Source: an uncultured Pelagibacteraceae bacterium (GTDB taxonomy: Bacteria > Pseudomonadota > Alphaproteobacteria > Pelagibacterales > Pelagibacteraceae). Taken from it: DNA of 58,680 nucleotides. Shown piece by piece: positions 19,625-32,690 of this stretch; within the stretch, counting starts at the first letter, position 1; every line of letters begins with the position of its first letter. Below the pieces are notes generated by a model. The model had not been told where the DNA came from. It did not search any database and saw only the letters and a list, made by a program, of their open reading frames with translations. The translations under genes were made by a program, and so were the position numbers. The stretch lies in assembly GCA_902628565.1 (NCBI GenBank), contig CACONR010000005.1, positions 1 through 58,680 on the forward strand, read 5' to 3'.

Positions 19625-20493
19625 TTATTTCTATTTAAAATATAATTTAAGGTTTCGGTTAAATTCTTAGATTTAGATCCATATTTTTTCAACTTAGTAT
19701 TTATTTTTAAAATTAGCTTATTCGCATATTTAATAGTATTTTTATCTCCCAGTAAACTAATAAGAGTTGCTTTACCTTTTTTCTTATCTTTTCCAGTTTT
19801 TTTTCCTGCAGCTAAAAGGTTTCCATTATAATCAATTAAATCATCAGCAACCTGAAATAGTAAACCTATATCAGCTCCAATATTTTCAAACTTTTGAATA
19901 TCTTTTTTACTTTTGTTCTTTAATATTAATGGAGCTACACAACAAAAACTAAAAAGTTTTCCAGTTTTTTTTATTTCCATTTGAATTATTTTTTTTTCTG
20001 AAATTTTCTTACGCTCATAGCTCAGGTCTAAATATTGACCCCCAGCAATCCCAAGATGTCCAGAACTCTCGGAAATTTTATTAATTAATCTTATTTTTGT
20101 TTTTTCATTGATATTCAAATCTTTATGACTCAAAATTTCAAATGCCATAGTTAAGAGTGAGTTTCCAGCAAGAACAGCTGTAGACTCTCCAAATTTGATA
20201 TGAGTAGAGGGCTTACCGCGTCTTATTGAATCATTATCCATACATGGTAAATCATCATGAATAAGTGAATAAGCATGGATACATTCAACAGCAGCACCAA
20301 TAATTAATAAAGTTTTATAATCTAAATTAAATATTGAACCGACATCAACTAGTATTTTCGATCTTATTTTTTTGCCACCTGAAAATAATCCATATTGCAT
20401 TGGGACAATCAGCTCTGATTTTTTTTGCTTTTTTATAAATCTTTTTAAAAAAATATTTGTATCTTTAGCAATTTTATTTAGTTTTTTTTGCAT
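19621..20493 (-). CDS. ispA: Farnesyl (geranyl/geranylgeranyl) diphosphate synthase
   Basis: A 290-residue short-chain trans-prenyl transferase. The first Asp-rich motif is DDLPCMD in [22 protein letters not shown], with two residues between the third and fourth positions as in bacterial FPP synthases, and the second is [17 protein letters not shown] is the IPP-binding block. It overlaps xseB by 20 bases at its start and dxs by 4 at its end. Product chain length (C15 against C20) is inferred from genomic context. Confidence 0.92.
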   Translation of the reverse strand: MQKKLNKIAKDTNIFLKRFIKKQKKSELIVPMQYGLFSGGKKIRSKILVDVGSIFNLDYKTLLIIGAAVECIHAYSLIHDDLPCMDNDSIRRGKPSTHIKFGESTAVLAGNSLLTMAFEILSHKDLNINEKTKIRLINKISESSGHLGIAGGQYLDLSYERKKISEKKIIQMEIKKTGKLFSFCCVAPLILKNKSKKDIQKFENIGADIGLLFQVADDLIDYNGNLLAAGKKTGKDKKKGKATLISLLGDKNTIKYANKLILKINTKLKKYGSKSKNLTETLNYILNRNK

Positions 20494-20728
20494 TATTTTT
20501 GGATGTTATCTTAGATATATTGTCTTTAGTTGTTATATTGATGTCGATGACTTTTTTTTTAAATTTTTTCTCAATAATATTGTTTAGTTTTATTAAATTT
20601 TGATATTTTTCAATTGAATTTTGTAAATCTTTTTGACTCTCTAAATCCTCAATTATTTTATTGGCTTCGAGAGTTAATTCCTCCAGAGACGAAGATTCAT
20701 AATTATTTGGTAAATCTTTATCTTTCAT
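20474..20728 (-). CDS. xseB: Exodeoxyribonuclease VII small subunit
   Basis: An 84-residue helical protein that binds several-fold to XseA to degrade single-stranded DNA. The N-terminal half SSLEELTLEANKIIEDLES, with the hydrophobic heptads after it, matches the XseB family, and its position before ispA-dxs is conserved in proteobacteria. The C-terminus is a Lys-rich tail longer than usual, overlapping ispA by 20 bases. Its start is only 20 bases from the divergent tsaC start. The large subunit gene is not in the window. Confidence 0.85.
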   Translation of the reverse strand: MKDKDLPNNYESSSLEELTLEANKIIEDLESQKDLQNSIEKYQNLIKLNNIIEKKFKKKVIDINITTKDNISKITSKNNAKKTK

Positions 20729-20748
20729 ATAATACTCTCAGATAATAC

Positions 20749-21696
20749 ATGAAAATGAATCTTGCAAATATTAAAAAAGCAAAAAAACTGCTTCATAAAA
20801 GGGAGTGTATTGCTATACCAACAGAAACAGTTTATGGTTTGGCAGGTAATGCCTACTCGGACCAAGCCTGTCAAAAAATATATAAGCTTAAAAAAAGACC
20901 AAAAAATAACCCTCTAATTGTTCATTATCTGAATATTCAAAGGTTGAAAAAAGATTGTCATTTAAACAATGACTTTATTAGATTATATAAAAAATTTTGT
21001 CCTGGTCCTTTAACATTTATCCTTGATCTTAAAAAATCATCAAAAATTTCAAAAATAATTACTAATAAAAGGCATACATTGGCAGTAAGATTTCCACGGC
21101 ACTCAGTCACAAGAAGATTACTTAAAATTTTAGAATTTCCTTTAGCGGCTCCAAGTGCTAACCCCTCATCTAGAGTTAGTGCTGTTACATCCAATGATGT
21201 AAAAGAAGATTTTGGGAAAAAAATTAAGTACATACTAGAGGGTGGAAAATCATCAATTGGTGTAGAATCAACAATTATTGACCTTAGAAAAAATCCTAAA
21301 ATCTTAAGATTGGGTGGTTTGAATATTTCAAATATTCAAAAAATACTAAGAAAAAAAATAATAATAAATAACAAGCCTTCAAAAATCGTTTCACCAGGAC
21401 AACTTAAGGTTCATTATTCACCAGGTTTGCCCATCAGACTTAATGCAAAAAATATTCGTCAAGATGAAGCATACTTGTTGATTAGAAAGAAAAAAGTAAG
21501 TAAATCAAATTATTATTTTTTGTCACAAAAAGGAAATCTAAAAGAAGCTGCAAAAAATTTATATTCTACTTTGAGAAAAATTAAAAAAAAGAAATATAGC
21601 TCGATTGCAGTATGTAAAATTCCTGATAGAGGATATGGTAAAACTATTAATGATAGGTTATTAAGAGCATCAAGATTCAATGAAAAAACCACTTGA
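20749..21696 (+). CDS. tsaC: L-threonylcarbamoyladenylate synthase (Sua5/TsaC type)
   Basis: A 315-residue enzyme that makes threonylcarbamoyl-AMP for the t6A37 modification of ANN-decoding tRNAs. The YrdC domain is at residues 5-195: CIAIPTETVYGLAGNAY, KRPKNNPLIVH, FCPGPLTFIL, AVRFPRH, PLAAPSANPSSRVSAVT and GVESTIIDL. A C-terminal extension after SPGQLKVHYSPGLPIRL is the Sua5 domain, so this is the long form. A second ATG two codons in is an equally possible start. Its 3' end overlaps the ABC ATPase gene by 17 bases, implying coupled translation. Confidence 0.94.
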   Translation: MKMNLANIKKAKKLLHKRECIAIPTETVYGLAGNAYSDQACQKIYKLKKRPKNNPLIVHYLNIQRLKKDCHLNNDFIRLYKKFCPGPLTFILDLKKSSKISKIITNKRHTLAVRFPRHSVTRRLLKILEFPLAAPSANPSSRVSAVTSNDVKEDFGKKIKYILEGGKSSIGVESTIIDLRKNPKILRLGGLNISNIQKILRKKIIINNKPSKIVSPGQLKVHYSPGLPIRLNAKNIRQDEAYLLIRKKKVSKSNYYFLSQKGNLKEAAKNLYSTLRKIKKKKYSSIAVCKIPDRGYGKTINDRLLRASRFNEKTT

Positions 21697-22408
21697 AGTA
21701 ATAGGATTATCAAAAACTTATAATTCAAAAGAAGCGGTAAAAGAGATTTCTTTTAAAGTAAATCAAAATGAAATTATTGGGATACTTGGTCCTAACGGCT
21801 GTGGGAAAACTACTACAATCGGTATGATTTTAGGTTTATTAAAACCATCAAAAGGAAAGGTTTTAATAAATGGAATCGAAATTGAAAATCAACGTGTAGA
21901 TTTATTAAATCAATTAAATTTTATATCACCTTATATAGAGTTACCAAAAAAATTGACAGTTAGACAAAATTTAGAAGTTTATGGGAGGCTTTATGATGTG
22001 AATAAACATAAGGCAAAAATTAACTACCTGTGTGAAAAATTAAGACTCTATGAATTTATAGATAAATTTACCGGGGAATTGTCATCTGGTCAAAAAAATA
22101 GGGTTAGTCTTGCAAAGTCAATAATTAATAATCCAAAAGTTTTACTTCTTGATGAACCTACAGCATCACTTGATCCTGAAACAGGTGATTTTGTCAGAAG
22201 TTTTTTAGAGGAATATCAACAGGAAAATAAAACATCAATTCTATTAGCATCACATAATATGGCAGAGGTAGAGAGACTATGTTCTTCAGTTTTAATGATG
22301 AATAAAGGATCGATTATTGATGAGGGTAGACCGGAGGAATTGATTAAAAAACACGGAAGAAAAAATATGGAAGAAGTTTTTTTAAAACTTACAAGGGAAA
22401 AAGTATGA
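21680..22408 (+). CDS. ABC transporter ATP-binding protein (ABC-2 exporter type)
   Basis: A 242-residue ATPase with Walker A GPNGCGKTT (near residues 38-46), signature LSSGQKNRVSLAKS, Walker B VLLLDEPTASLDP and the H-loop SHNMAEVERL. It overlaps tsaC by 17 bases and its permease partner by 4, so the three are one operon. The pairing with a single ABC-2 permease resembles NodIJ/YadGH-like exporters. The substrate is unknown; surface lipid or polysaccharide export would be a guess. Confidence 0.92.
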   Translation: MKKPLEVIGLSKTYNSKEAVKEISFKVNQNEIIGILGPNGCGKTTTIGMILGLLKPSKGKVLINGIEIENQRVDLLNQLNFISPYIELPKKLTVRQNLEVYGRLYDVNKHKAKINYLCEKLRLYEFIDKFTGELSSGQKNRVSLAKSIINNPKVLLLDEPTASLDPETGDFVRSFLEEYQQENKTSILLASHNMAEVERLCSSVLMMNKGSIIDEGRPEELIKKHGRKNMEEVFLKLTREKV

Positions 22409-23196
22409 ATTTAAATAAAATGTATGGTCTTTTCCTTAGACATTTTTATTTAATTAAAAGTTCTTTACCAAGAATTTTGGATTTAATTTATTGGCCGACA
22501 ATTCAAATAATTTTATGGGGTTTTATCTCGAAGTTCTTTTCAATACATAGTGACTACTATAGCAATACTTTGGGAGTAATTTTAACGTGTGCAATACTTT
22601 ACGATATTCTTTTTAGATCAAGCATTAGTTTTAATATGCTTTTTTTAGAGGAAATATGGAGTAGAAATTTCACAAATTTGTTTATAGCCCCCCTTAAGCT
22701 TCGAGAAATTATTGTTTCGTTAATTTTTACTGCTTTGATAAGGACATTAATAGGATTGGTTCCTGCGATAATACTAACTTCTCCTCTATTTGGTGTATCA
22801 ATTTTAAAATTGGGATTACCACTTTTATTCCTATTTCTAAGTTTATATCTTTTTGGAATAACACTTGGATTGTTTGTGAGTTCAGGACTAATTAGATTTG
22901 GTCCATCTTTTGAAAATATTGCATGGTCATCCCTTTTTTTGTTAGCTCCTTTGGGATGCATATATTATCCAATAGAAATTCTACCAGAATTATTTCAATT
23001 CATAGCAAAAGGTTTACCACTTGTTTATATTTTTGATGAGACTAGAAACATACTTTTAAATGGGTCAATTGATTATACAAATTTGAAACAAGCATATTTA
23101 TTGAACCTGATCTATTTAATCATTGGAATAGTTCTATTTTATTTATCTTTTTTGAGAGCTCGAATTAAAGGAACACTAATTAACATGGGTGAATAG
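22405..23196 (+). CDS. ABC-2 type transporter permease
   Basis: A 263-residue inner-membrane protein with about six hydrophobic helices (near 22-42, 55-75, 105-125, 135-155, 170-195 and 228-248), following directly on the ATPase with an ATGA overlap. The segment FLEEIWSRNFTNLFIAPLKLREI is typical of the cytosolic loop in ABC-2 permeases that contacts the ATPase. It would form a dimeric channel with two ATPase copies. The stop is 1 base before the tRNA gene on the other strand. Confidence 0.88.
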   Translation: MNLNKMYGLFLRHFYLIKSSLPRILDLIYWPTIQIILWGFISKFFSIHSDYYSNTLGVILTCAILYDILFRSSISFNMLFLEEIWSRNFTNLFIAPLKLREIIVSLIFTALIRTLIGLVPAIILTSPLFGVSILKLGLPLLFLFLSLYLFGITLGLFVSSGLIRFGPSFENIAWSSLFLLAPLGCIYYPIEILPELFQFIAKGLPLVYIFDETRNILLNGSIDYTNLKQAYLLNLIYLIIGIVLFYLSFLRARIKGTLINMGE

Positions 23197-23197
23197 T

Positions 23198-23274
23198 TGG
23201 TGCGCCTGCTAGGAGTCGAACCCAGAACCTCCTGATCCGAAGTCAGGCGCTCTATCCAGTTGAGCTACAAGCGC
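23198..23274 (-). tRNA. tRNA-Arg (anticodon UCG)
   Basis: Read on the minus strand, the 77 bases fold as a cloverleaf with CCA encoded: acceptor GCGCTTG pairs with TAGCAGGCGC's CAGGCGC end allowing G-U, the anticodon arm is CCTGA-CTTCGGA-TCAGG with UCG at 34-36, and the T-arm contains GGTTCGACTCC. UCG reads CGA (and, with wobble, other CGN) arginine codons. It lies tail to tail with the ABC permease gene and head to head with rluD. Confidence 0.96.
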
Positions 23275-23297
23275 ATATAATAGTAATATATCATTTT

Positions 23298-24278
23298 ATG
23301 AAAAAAAAAATAAATTTGATTGTAAAAGAAAGTAATAAAAATATGCGTGTAGATGTTTTTATTAATAGTAAGGAAAATGAGATAAGTAGAACTAGAATAA
23401 AAAACTTAATTTTAGGTAAGAAGCTTAAGATTAATAATAAAGTTATTTCAGATCCTGCCAAAAAGGTTTTAAAAGACGATGCTATAGAATTAATAATTCC
23501 AGAGCCTAAAAAAGCTTCTCTGAAACCATTTAAATTCAAATTAGATATTGTTCATGAGGACGAAGATATAATAGTGCTAAACAAACCAGCAGGTATTGTG
23601 ATGCATCCAGGAGCTGGAAATTTTGACAATACAATTGTAAATGCATTAGTAAATTACGACAAAGACTCTCTTTCAAATATTGGTGATGAACTTAGACCCG
23701 GAATAGTACATAGGATAGACAAAAATACATCAGGTTTAGTAGTCATAGCAAAAAATAATCTATCACATGAAAACTTATCTAATCAGTTTAACAAACACTC
23801 TATAACAAGAGTTTATAAATTATTAATATGGGGAAAAGTTAGACCTTCTAAGGGAAAAATTGTAACTTTAATAACACGAAGTTCAAAGAATAGACAAATG
23901 ATGGAAGTTAGTCGGACTAAAGGAAAAAAAGCAATTACCAATTATAGAACTATTGAAATTTTTGAAAATAAACACACACCCACTTTAAGTTTAGTAGAAT
24001 GTAAACTAGAAACGGGTAGAACCCATCAAATTAGAGTTCACATGAATTTTTTAGGAAATAGTATTGTTGGAGATGATAAATATAAAAAAAAGTTTAAGAA
24101 AATTAAGAACATTAATCCGTTAATAGAACGAAATTTAAATAGTCTTAAAAGACAATTTCTTCATGCTAAGACTCTGGGCTTCATTCACCCCACGAAAAGC
24201 AAAGAAATGACTTTCAACTCAAATTTACCTTTAGAACTTGAGAATATTTTAAAAATACTGAGAAATACTAATAAATAA
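23298..24278 (+). CDS. rluD: 23S rRNA pseudouridine synthase, RluD family
   Basis: A 326-residue RluA/RluD-type enzyme. An S4 RNA-binding domain (residues about 14-70) precedes the catalytic domain, which contains IVLNKPAGIVMHPGAG and HRIDKNTSGLVVIAKN with the catalytic Asp, then LETGRTHQIRVHM. The S4 domain and the HPG motif fit RluD, which modifies helix 69 of 23S rRNA, better than RluA, but RluC cannot be excluded. An extra positively charged N-terminal strand is present. It is followed by rpoH after 40 bases. Confidence 0.92.
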   Translation: MKKKINLIVKESNKNMRVDVFINSKENEISRTRIKNLILGKKLKINNKVISDPAKKVLKDDAIELIIPEPKKASLKPFKFKLDIVHEDEDIIVLNKPAGIVMHPGAGNFDNTIVNALVNYDKDSLSNIGDELRPGIVHRIDKNTSGLVVIAKNNLSHENLSNQFNKHSITRVYKLLIWGKVRPSKGKIVTLITRSSKNRQMMEVSRTKGKKAITNYRTIEIFENKHTPTLSLVECKLETGRTHQIRVHMNFLGNSIVGDDKYKKKFKKIKNINPLIERNLNSLKRQFLHAKTLGFIHPTKSKEMTFNSNLPLELENILKILRNTNK

Positions 24279-24318
24279 ATCATTGAAAAATATAAATAAT
24301 TAATTAGATAAACTCATT

Positions 24319-27313
<2,995 letters not shown>

Positions 27314-27314
27314 T

Positions 27315-28640
27315 TTATTTAAATTCTTTTGAAATCATTTTTATACAATTTTTAAGCAAAATTTTATTTTCACTCTCACCCATTATTCTTATCTTTGGTT
27401 CAGTGCCTGATTTTCTTACAAGAATTCGACCTCGATTTTTAATCAATTTTTTTGCAATTTTAATGGATCTTTTAACAGAGTGATTTTTAAGTATTTTATC
27501 ATCTTTTATTTTTATATTTTCTAAAATTTGTGGAATTTTTTTAAAGACATTAAAAAAATCACTGGCTTTAGTTTTTCTATTCATTGATTTGATAATCTCT
27601 AAAGCGACAAGCACACCATCGCCAGTTGTTGCAAATTTTCCTAAAATAATATGACCCGATTGCTCTCCTCCTAAATTGAATTTTTTCTTTTGCATCAATT
27701 CCTTAACATATCTATCCCCAACATTAGCTCTTAAAAATTTAATACCTTTTTCTTTTAAAAATTTTTCTAAACCATAGTTTGACATTAAGGTCCCGACAAC
27801 GCCTCCTTTGAGAATTTTTCTCTTTTTCCATTGTAAAGCTAATGCAGCAATAATTTGATCACCATCAATTATAGATCCTTTTTCATCACACATTATTATT
27901 CTGTCAGCATCTCCATCTAAAGATATACCCAAATCTGCTTTGAATTTTTTAACATTTCTTTGTAGTTTTTCTGGAAAAGTTGAACCACAATTTTTATTAA
28001 TATTAAACCCATTTGGTTTATTGCCTATAACTTTTAATTTTGCTCCAAGTGATCTAATTAATTTTGGTGCAGATTTATATCCAGCTCCATTTGCGCAATC
28101 TAGAACTACTTTAAAATTATTTAATTTAAAGTTTTTTGATAACTTTTTTTTACAAATTTTAATATATTCATCAGTTCCGGTCTCTAGCCTTTTAACCCTT
28201 CCTAATTTTTTTGGATTTGATAAGTGTTTTTGAACTTTGCTATCTATTAAATTTTCAATTTTTTTTTGAATTTTATCAGATAGTTTTAATCCATCTGGAC
28301 CGAATAACTTTAAACCATTATCATAAAATAAATTATGTGAAGCAGTGATCATGATACCAAGATTTGCGTTCATTGATTTTGTCAACATTGCAAGACCATT
28401 AGTCGGCAATGGACCCAGTGTATAAACGTGCATTCCCGCAGAAGCTAAACCAGAAACCAGTGCAGGTTCTAATGCGTATCCTGAAAGTCTAGTATCTTTA
28501 GCAATAATTGCTGTTTGTTTTCTTTTTTTTAAATTTGTGAAATATTTTCCTGCTGCTAGTCCAAACTTAAAGAACATATCTCCATTAATGTTCCCACTAT
28601 TTACCTGCCCTCTAATTCCATCAGTGCCAAAATACTTCAT
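27315..28640 (-). CDS. glmM: Phosphoglucosamine mutase
   Basis: A 441-residue phosphohexomutase that converts glucosamine 6-phosphate to the 1-phosphate for UDP-GlcNAc, hence peptidoglycan and LPS. It starts MKYFGTDGIRGQVN, has the phosphoserine loop MITASHNLFYDNGLKLFG, the metal-binding loop SLDGDADRIIMCD, the sugar-binding GGEQSGHIILG and the phosphate-binding RKSGTEPKIRIMGE. All five functional segments are intact. folP-glmM downstream of ftsH is the order also found in gammaproteobacteria. Confidence 0.98.
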   Translation of the reverse strand: MKYFGTDGIRGQVNSGNINGDMFFKFGLAAGKYFTNLKKRKQTAIIAKDTRLSGYALEPALVSGLASAGMHVYTLGPLPTNGLAMLTKSMNANLGIMITASHNLFYDNGLKLFGPDGLKLSDKIQKKIENLIDSKVQKHLSNPKKLGRVKRLETGTDEYIKICKKKLSKNFKLNNFKVVLDCANGAGYKSAPKLIRSLGAKLKVIGNKPNGFNINKNCGSTFPEKLQRNVKKFKADLGISLDGDADRIIMCDEKGSIIDGDQIIAALALQWKKRKILKGGVVGTLMSNYGLEKFLKEKGIKFLRANVGDRYVKELMQKKKFNLGGEQSGHIILGKFATTGDGVLVALEIIKSMNRKTKASDFFNVFKKIPQILENIKIKDDKILKNHSVKRSIKIAKKLIKNRGRILVRKSGTEPKIRIMGESENKILLKNCIKMISKEFK

Positions 28641-29692
28641 TATTTATTTTTAAGTGCTTTGAAAACTTTTATAGCTTGATTAACTTCGTTGACATCATGA
28701 ACTCTCAACATTTGCACACCCTGTAACATTGCAAAAATACTGCTACTTATTGTTCCTCCAATTCTTAAAGAACTATCATTATTTTCAGATAAGTCTTTTA
28801 TAAATCTTTTTCTAGAAATACCAAGCAGTATAGGCAAACCCAAAGAATGGTAAATTGATATATTTTTAATTATCGTCATATTATGTTTCAAATTTTTTCC
28901 AAAACCTATACCGGGGTCTAAGATTATATTATTATGATAAATTCCATTTTGACGTAAATTATTTAATTTTTCCTCAAAAAAATCGTAAATATCTAATAAT
29001 ACATTTTTATATTTTGGATTTTTTTGCATTACGTCAGGATCACCAAGTGAGTGTTGGAGTACGAAAGGTATATTATACTTTTTTAAAATCTTGATTGAGT
29101 TTTTATCAAAATTAAGACCAGAAACATCATTAATTAATTTTACTCCTAGATTAATTCCCTTTTCCATGATTTCTGATTTTCTAGTGTCTAGAGATATAAA
29201 ATTTTTTTTATCAATTAATTTTAAAATATTTTTGAGTCTATTCCATTCTATTTTTGATTTAATAGCTTTTGATCCAGGTTTGGTGGACTCTGCTCCAATA
29301 TCAACAATGTTTGCACCGGAATTTAAAAGAAAATTTAATTGTTTTTTGGCTGATGCATAATTAAAAAATTTTCCACCATCTGAGAAACTGTCTGGAGTAA
29401 TATTTAAAATACCCATTATTTGAGGAATATTTTGAAAATTTAAATTTTTAATATTTCTTTTTTTTTTTGTAATTAATCTTAGATCCTTTTTTACTTTTAT
29501 CTTTAAATTTACATGTAATTTGTTCAGTTCATTTAAAGAAATTAATTTTTTTGAATTTCTTGTTATTATTTCTATTCTGTCAAAAGAAATTTCAGGATTA
29601 TTATGAAGTGGTAATGTCTTTTTTTTCTTAACTAATAATTTAGATTTTGCACCATAATAGAAATTACACACTCTAGTGTAATATCTAGACAT
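28640..29692 (-). CDS. folP: Dihydropteroate synthase with N-terminal extension
   Basis: A 350-residue folate enzyme that joins DHPP and p-aminobenzoate. The DHPS barrel starts at about residue 92 with MGILNITPDSFSDGGKFF; GANIVDIGAESTKPGS, FISLDTRKSEI, LINDVSGL, ILDPGIGFGKN and GISRKRFI follow in the expected order. About 90 residues precede the barrel, beginning MSRYYTRV. Extensions of this length starting with a YYRP-like motif are found in alphaproteobacterial FolP, so I accept the early start. The gene is 5 bases downstream of ftsH and shares one base with glmM. Confidence 0.95.
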   Translation of the reverse strand: MSRYYTRVCNFYYGAKSKLLVKKKKTLPLHNNPEISFDRIEIITRNSKKLISLNELNKLHVNLKIKVKKDLRLITKKKRNIKNLNFQNIPQIMGILNITPDSFSDGGKFFNYASAKKQLNFLLNSGANIVDIGAESTKPGSKAIKSKIEWNRLKNILKLIDKKNFISLDTRKSEIMEKGINLGVKLINDVSGLNFDKNSIKILKKYNIPFVLQHSLGDPDVMQKNPKYKNVLLDIYDFFEEKLNNLRQNGIYHNNIILDPGIGFGKNLKHNMTIIKNISIYHSLGLPILLGISRKRFIKDLSENNDSSLRIGGTISSSIFAMLQGVQMLRVHDVNEVNQAIKVFKALKNK

Positions 29693-29697
29693 TCAGT

Positions 29698-31599
29698 CTA
29701 ATGAACAATTTTTGGTTTTAGGCCTAGAGCACCCATTGCTGACCCTTTATCATCTTCTACTTTTAAGTCTTGTTTGTCTGCTGGGTATAAATTTTTATTG
29801 ATTATATTTTCAATTTCTTCACCAGTTAATGTCTCATAAGTCATAAGAGCTTTTGCAATTTTGTGTAAATCTTCAACTTTTTCAGTCAAAATTTTCTTTG
29901 CAGTATTATAACCCTCATCTATAAGCTTTCTGATTTCTTTGTCTATTTTTTGTGCTACTTCCTCAGAGACTGACTGAGTTTGTGTTACTGATCTTCCTAA
30001 AAAAACCTCTTCTTGATTTTCGCCATATTCAACGGGTCCCATTTCTTCGCTCATTCCATACTTAGTTACCATGGCTCTGGCAAGTTGCGTAGCTTGATTT
30101 ATATCTGATCCACTTCCTCCACCTGCTCCTGTTGATATATTATCTTTTCCAAAAATCACTTCTTCAGCAACTCTTCCACCAAAACAAACTGCCAACCTTG
30201 CTTTTAAATATTTTATAGAATGGCCATGCTTATCTCTTTCTGGCAAATTCATAACCATACCTAATGCTCTGCCCCTAGGAATTATAGTTGCTTTATGTAT
30301 AGGATCATAACTTGGCATGTTGAAAGATACCAGCGCATGACCTCCTTCATGATAAGCTGTTAATTTTTTTTCATCCTCTGTCATCACCATTGAACGTCTC
30401 TCAGCTCCCATCATTACTTTATCCTTTGCCTCCTCAAACTCATTCAGTGTAACAATTCTCTTATTTTTTCTAGCTGCCAATAAAGCCGACTCATTTACTA
30501 AATTAGCAAGATCTGCACCAGAAAAACCAGGTGTACCTCTCGCAATAGTTCTTAAATTTACATCCGGTGCCATTTTTATTTTTTTAACATGAACCTTTAA
30601 AATTTTTTCTCGTCCAATTATGTCGGGATTGGATACAACTACTTGTCTATCAAACCTACCTGGTCTTAATAAAGCAGGATCTAATACATCTGGTCTGTTT
30701 GTTGCGGCAATAATTATTACTCCTTCATTAGTATCAAAACCATCCATCTCAACTAAAAGCTGGTTAAGAGTTTGTTCTCGTTCATCGTTTCCACCACCTA
30801 AACCAGCACCCCTACTTCTTCCAACAGCATCAATTTCATCTATGAAAATTATACAAGGCGAATTTTTTTTTCCTTGTTCAAACATATCTCTCACTCTAGA
30901 AGCACCAACTCCAACAAACATTTCAACGAAATCTGAACCTGAGATCGTAAAAAATGGTACTCCAGCTTCACCTGCTATCGCTCTAGCTAATAAAGTTTTT
31001 CCAGTTCCTGGTGGACCGACCAATAAAGCGCCTCTAGGTATTTTTCCTCCAAGTCTACTAAATTTTCTTGGATCTTTTAAAAATTCTACAATTTCTTCAA
31101 CTTCTTCCTTTGCCTCTTCTACACCTGCAACATCATTAAATGTAACTTTACCCTTAAGTTCATTCATCATTTTTGCTTTTGATCTTCCAAAACCCATAGC
31201 TCCACCTTTACCACCTTGCATTTGTCTCATGAAAAAAATCCAAACGGCAATTAATAACAACATAGGAAACCATGAAAGCAGGACACCAAATAATGATGGC
31301 ATTTTTTCTTCAATAGGTGCAGCTGAAATACTTACTCCTTTTTCAGAGAGTTTTTCAATTAAATTTGGATCATTAGGAGAATAAGTTGTAAATGAGTTTC
31401 CATTTGAATACACACCTTTAATATTGTTACCTTGGATTTCTACTTTTAATACTTCTCCATTTTCAACAGATGTCAAGAATTCCGAGAATATAACCTTATC
31501 CCCACCTCTAATATTAGTTTGGGGATTTTTAAACATATTATAAAGACCAATAGTTAGAAAAACTATAATAGCCCACATTGCAATGTTTTTAATATTCAT
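29698..31599 (-). CDS. ftsH: ATP-dependent zinc metalloprotease FtsH
   Basis: A 633-residue membrane-bound AAA+ protease. Two transmembrane helices (about 4-21 and 105-123) flank a periplasmic domain; then the AAA module with Walker [15 protein letters not shown], Walker [17 protein letters not shown] and arginine fingers in RPGRFDRQ; then the zinc site HEGGH in [13 protein letters not shown]. It degrades misfolded membrane proteins and short-lived regulators, including RpoH in E. coli; rpoH is in this window and so are its HflK/HflC modulators. It heads the run to purA and follows tilS by 62 bases. Confidence 0.98.
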   Translation of the reverse strand: MNIKNIAMWAIIVFLTIGLYNMFKNPQTNIRGGDKVIFSEFLTSVENGEVLKVEIQGNNIKGVYSNGNSFTTYSPNDPNLIEKLSEKGVSISAAPIEEKMPSLFGVLLSWFPMLLLIAVWIFFMRQMQGGKGGAMGFGRSKAKMMNELKGKVTFNDVAGVEEAKEEVEEIVEFLKDPRKFSRLGGKIPRGALLVGPPGTGKTLLARAIAGEAGVPFFTISGSDFVEMFVGVGASRVRDMFEQGKKNSPCIIFIDEIDAVGRSRGAGLGGGNDEREQTLNQLLVEMDGFDTNEGVIIIAATNRPDVLDPALLRPGRFDRQVVVSNPDIIGREKILKVHVKKIKMAPDVNLRTIARGTPGFSGADLANLVNESALLAARKNKRIVTLNEFEEAKDKVMMGAERRSMVMTEDEKKLTAYHEGGHALVSFNMPSYDPIHKATIIPRGRALGMVMNLPERDKHGHSIKYLKARLAVCFGGRVAEEVIFGKDNISTGAGGGSGSDINQATQLARAMVTKYGMSEEMGPVEYGENQEEVFLGRSVTQTQSVSEEVAQKIDKEIRKLIDEGYNTAKKILTEKVEDLHKIAKALMTYETLTGEEIENIINKNLYPADKQDLKVEDDKGSAMGALGLKPKIVH

Positions 31600-31661
31600 A
31601 GGCTTAAAATAAGAATTATTATCAATTTAACAAGTGGCATTTTGTGTAAAGTGACATTATT

Positions 31662-32690
31662 TTAGGGCTCTTTAGAGATAATTATTGATTGATTGACCTT
31701 TTCAATAATACAGCCACCTAATGTGGCTCTATTCAATCGATTATTTTCAACTTCCCGTATAATTTTTTCTAATTTTTTTCCTCTTACAGAATAATATTTT
31801 TCACCAATTAACTTTAATGATTCTGAAAAAGCTCTAAAAGTAATTTCTTGGGGTTGGAGAAAAAAATCGCTATTAATTACTAATTTTTTTTTATTGTTTA
31901 AAAAAGAGGTATTTTCTCGTAAATTTTTATCAACATAAAACTCAATTACTTTGTTTGCATATTTTAAATTTTTAATAGTTTTTTTTAATTTATTTTTATC
32001 TAAACCATCTCTTTCAAGATTTTTCATTAATTTTCTTACTCGAACTCTTTGATATTTTTCATCAAAGTTTGTTGGATCTTCCACATAAAAATTAAAAACT
32101 TTTTTTGAAATAAAAATTAAATCCTCTTTTTTTATATCAATTAAAGGTCTAAATATGTTCTTTTTTTTTATTTTTGTCTTTATGTCTAGAGATGTAAGAC
32201 CTTTTATTCCACTACCCCTCAGAAGTCTTATAAAAAAATTTTCAATTAAATCATCCTCGTGATGACCCATTAAAATATCTTTGATTTTTAATTGATTGCA
32301 TTTCTTGAAAAGTATTTCATATCTTTTTGTCCTAGCAATAGACTGGATGCTTTTCTTTGGTTTCTTTCCTTTCCAAGTTAATATTTCAGATTTTATAAAG
32401 TTTTTTTTAAGCAAATTTAAAACAAATTTAGCCTCTTTTGTAGACTCAGGTCTAAGTTTATGGTCGATAATATAAAACTTAGATTTTAAATTTTTTTTAA
32501 TTGCATAAATTTTAGATAAAAAAGCTAAAGCAAGACTATCTGGACCACCTGAGACTGCAACTGCAAAACTTTCATCTAAATTTAAAGAGATCTCAAATTT
32601 TTTATAAATCTTATTTATTCTTTTATTATTTAAGTTATCTCTTAAAAATTTAGGAATTTTGGTTGTTGCATTCGAATTTCTGAGACTCAT
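31662..32690 (-). CDS. tilS: tRNA(Ile) lysidine synthetase
   Basis: A 342-residue PP-loop ATPase that converts C34 to lysidine in the CAU-anticodon isoleucine tRNA so that it reads AUA. The PP-loop motif SGGPDSLALAF is at about residues 47-57, with DHKLRPESTKEA, GHHEDDLIENFFIRLLRG and PLIDIKKEDL following. The C-terminal domain is short compared with E. coli. The start overlaps cpoB by 41 bases; no nearer Met exists before the PP-loop, so this start is accepted. AUA codons are frequent in such AT-rich genomes, making the enzyme essential. Confidence 0.93.
   Translation of the reverse strand: MSLRNSNATTKIPKFLRDNLNNKRINKIYKKFEISLNLDESFAVAVSGGPDSLALAFLSKIYAIKKNLKSKFYIIDHKLRPESTKEAKFVLNLLKKNFIKSEILTWKGKKPKKSIQSIARTKRYEILFKKCNQLKIKDILMGHHEDDLIENFFIRLLRGSGIKGLTSLDIKTKIKKKNIFRPLIDIKKEDLIFISKKVFNFYVEDPTNFDEKYQRVRVRKLMKNLERDGLDKNKLKKTIKNLKYANKVIEFYVDKNLRENTSFLNNKKKLVINSDFFLQPQEITFRAFSESLKLIGEKYYSVRGKKLEKIIREVENNRLNRATLGGCIIEKVNQSIIISKEP

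Noticed and set aside
30620-31384. A 254-codon open frame antisense to ftsH
   Set aside because: It mirrors the conserved AAA domain of FtsH, has low-complexity Ser/Pro/Ile content and no ribosome site or family resemblance. It is a shadow of ftsH codon use.
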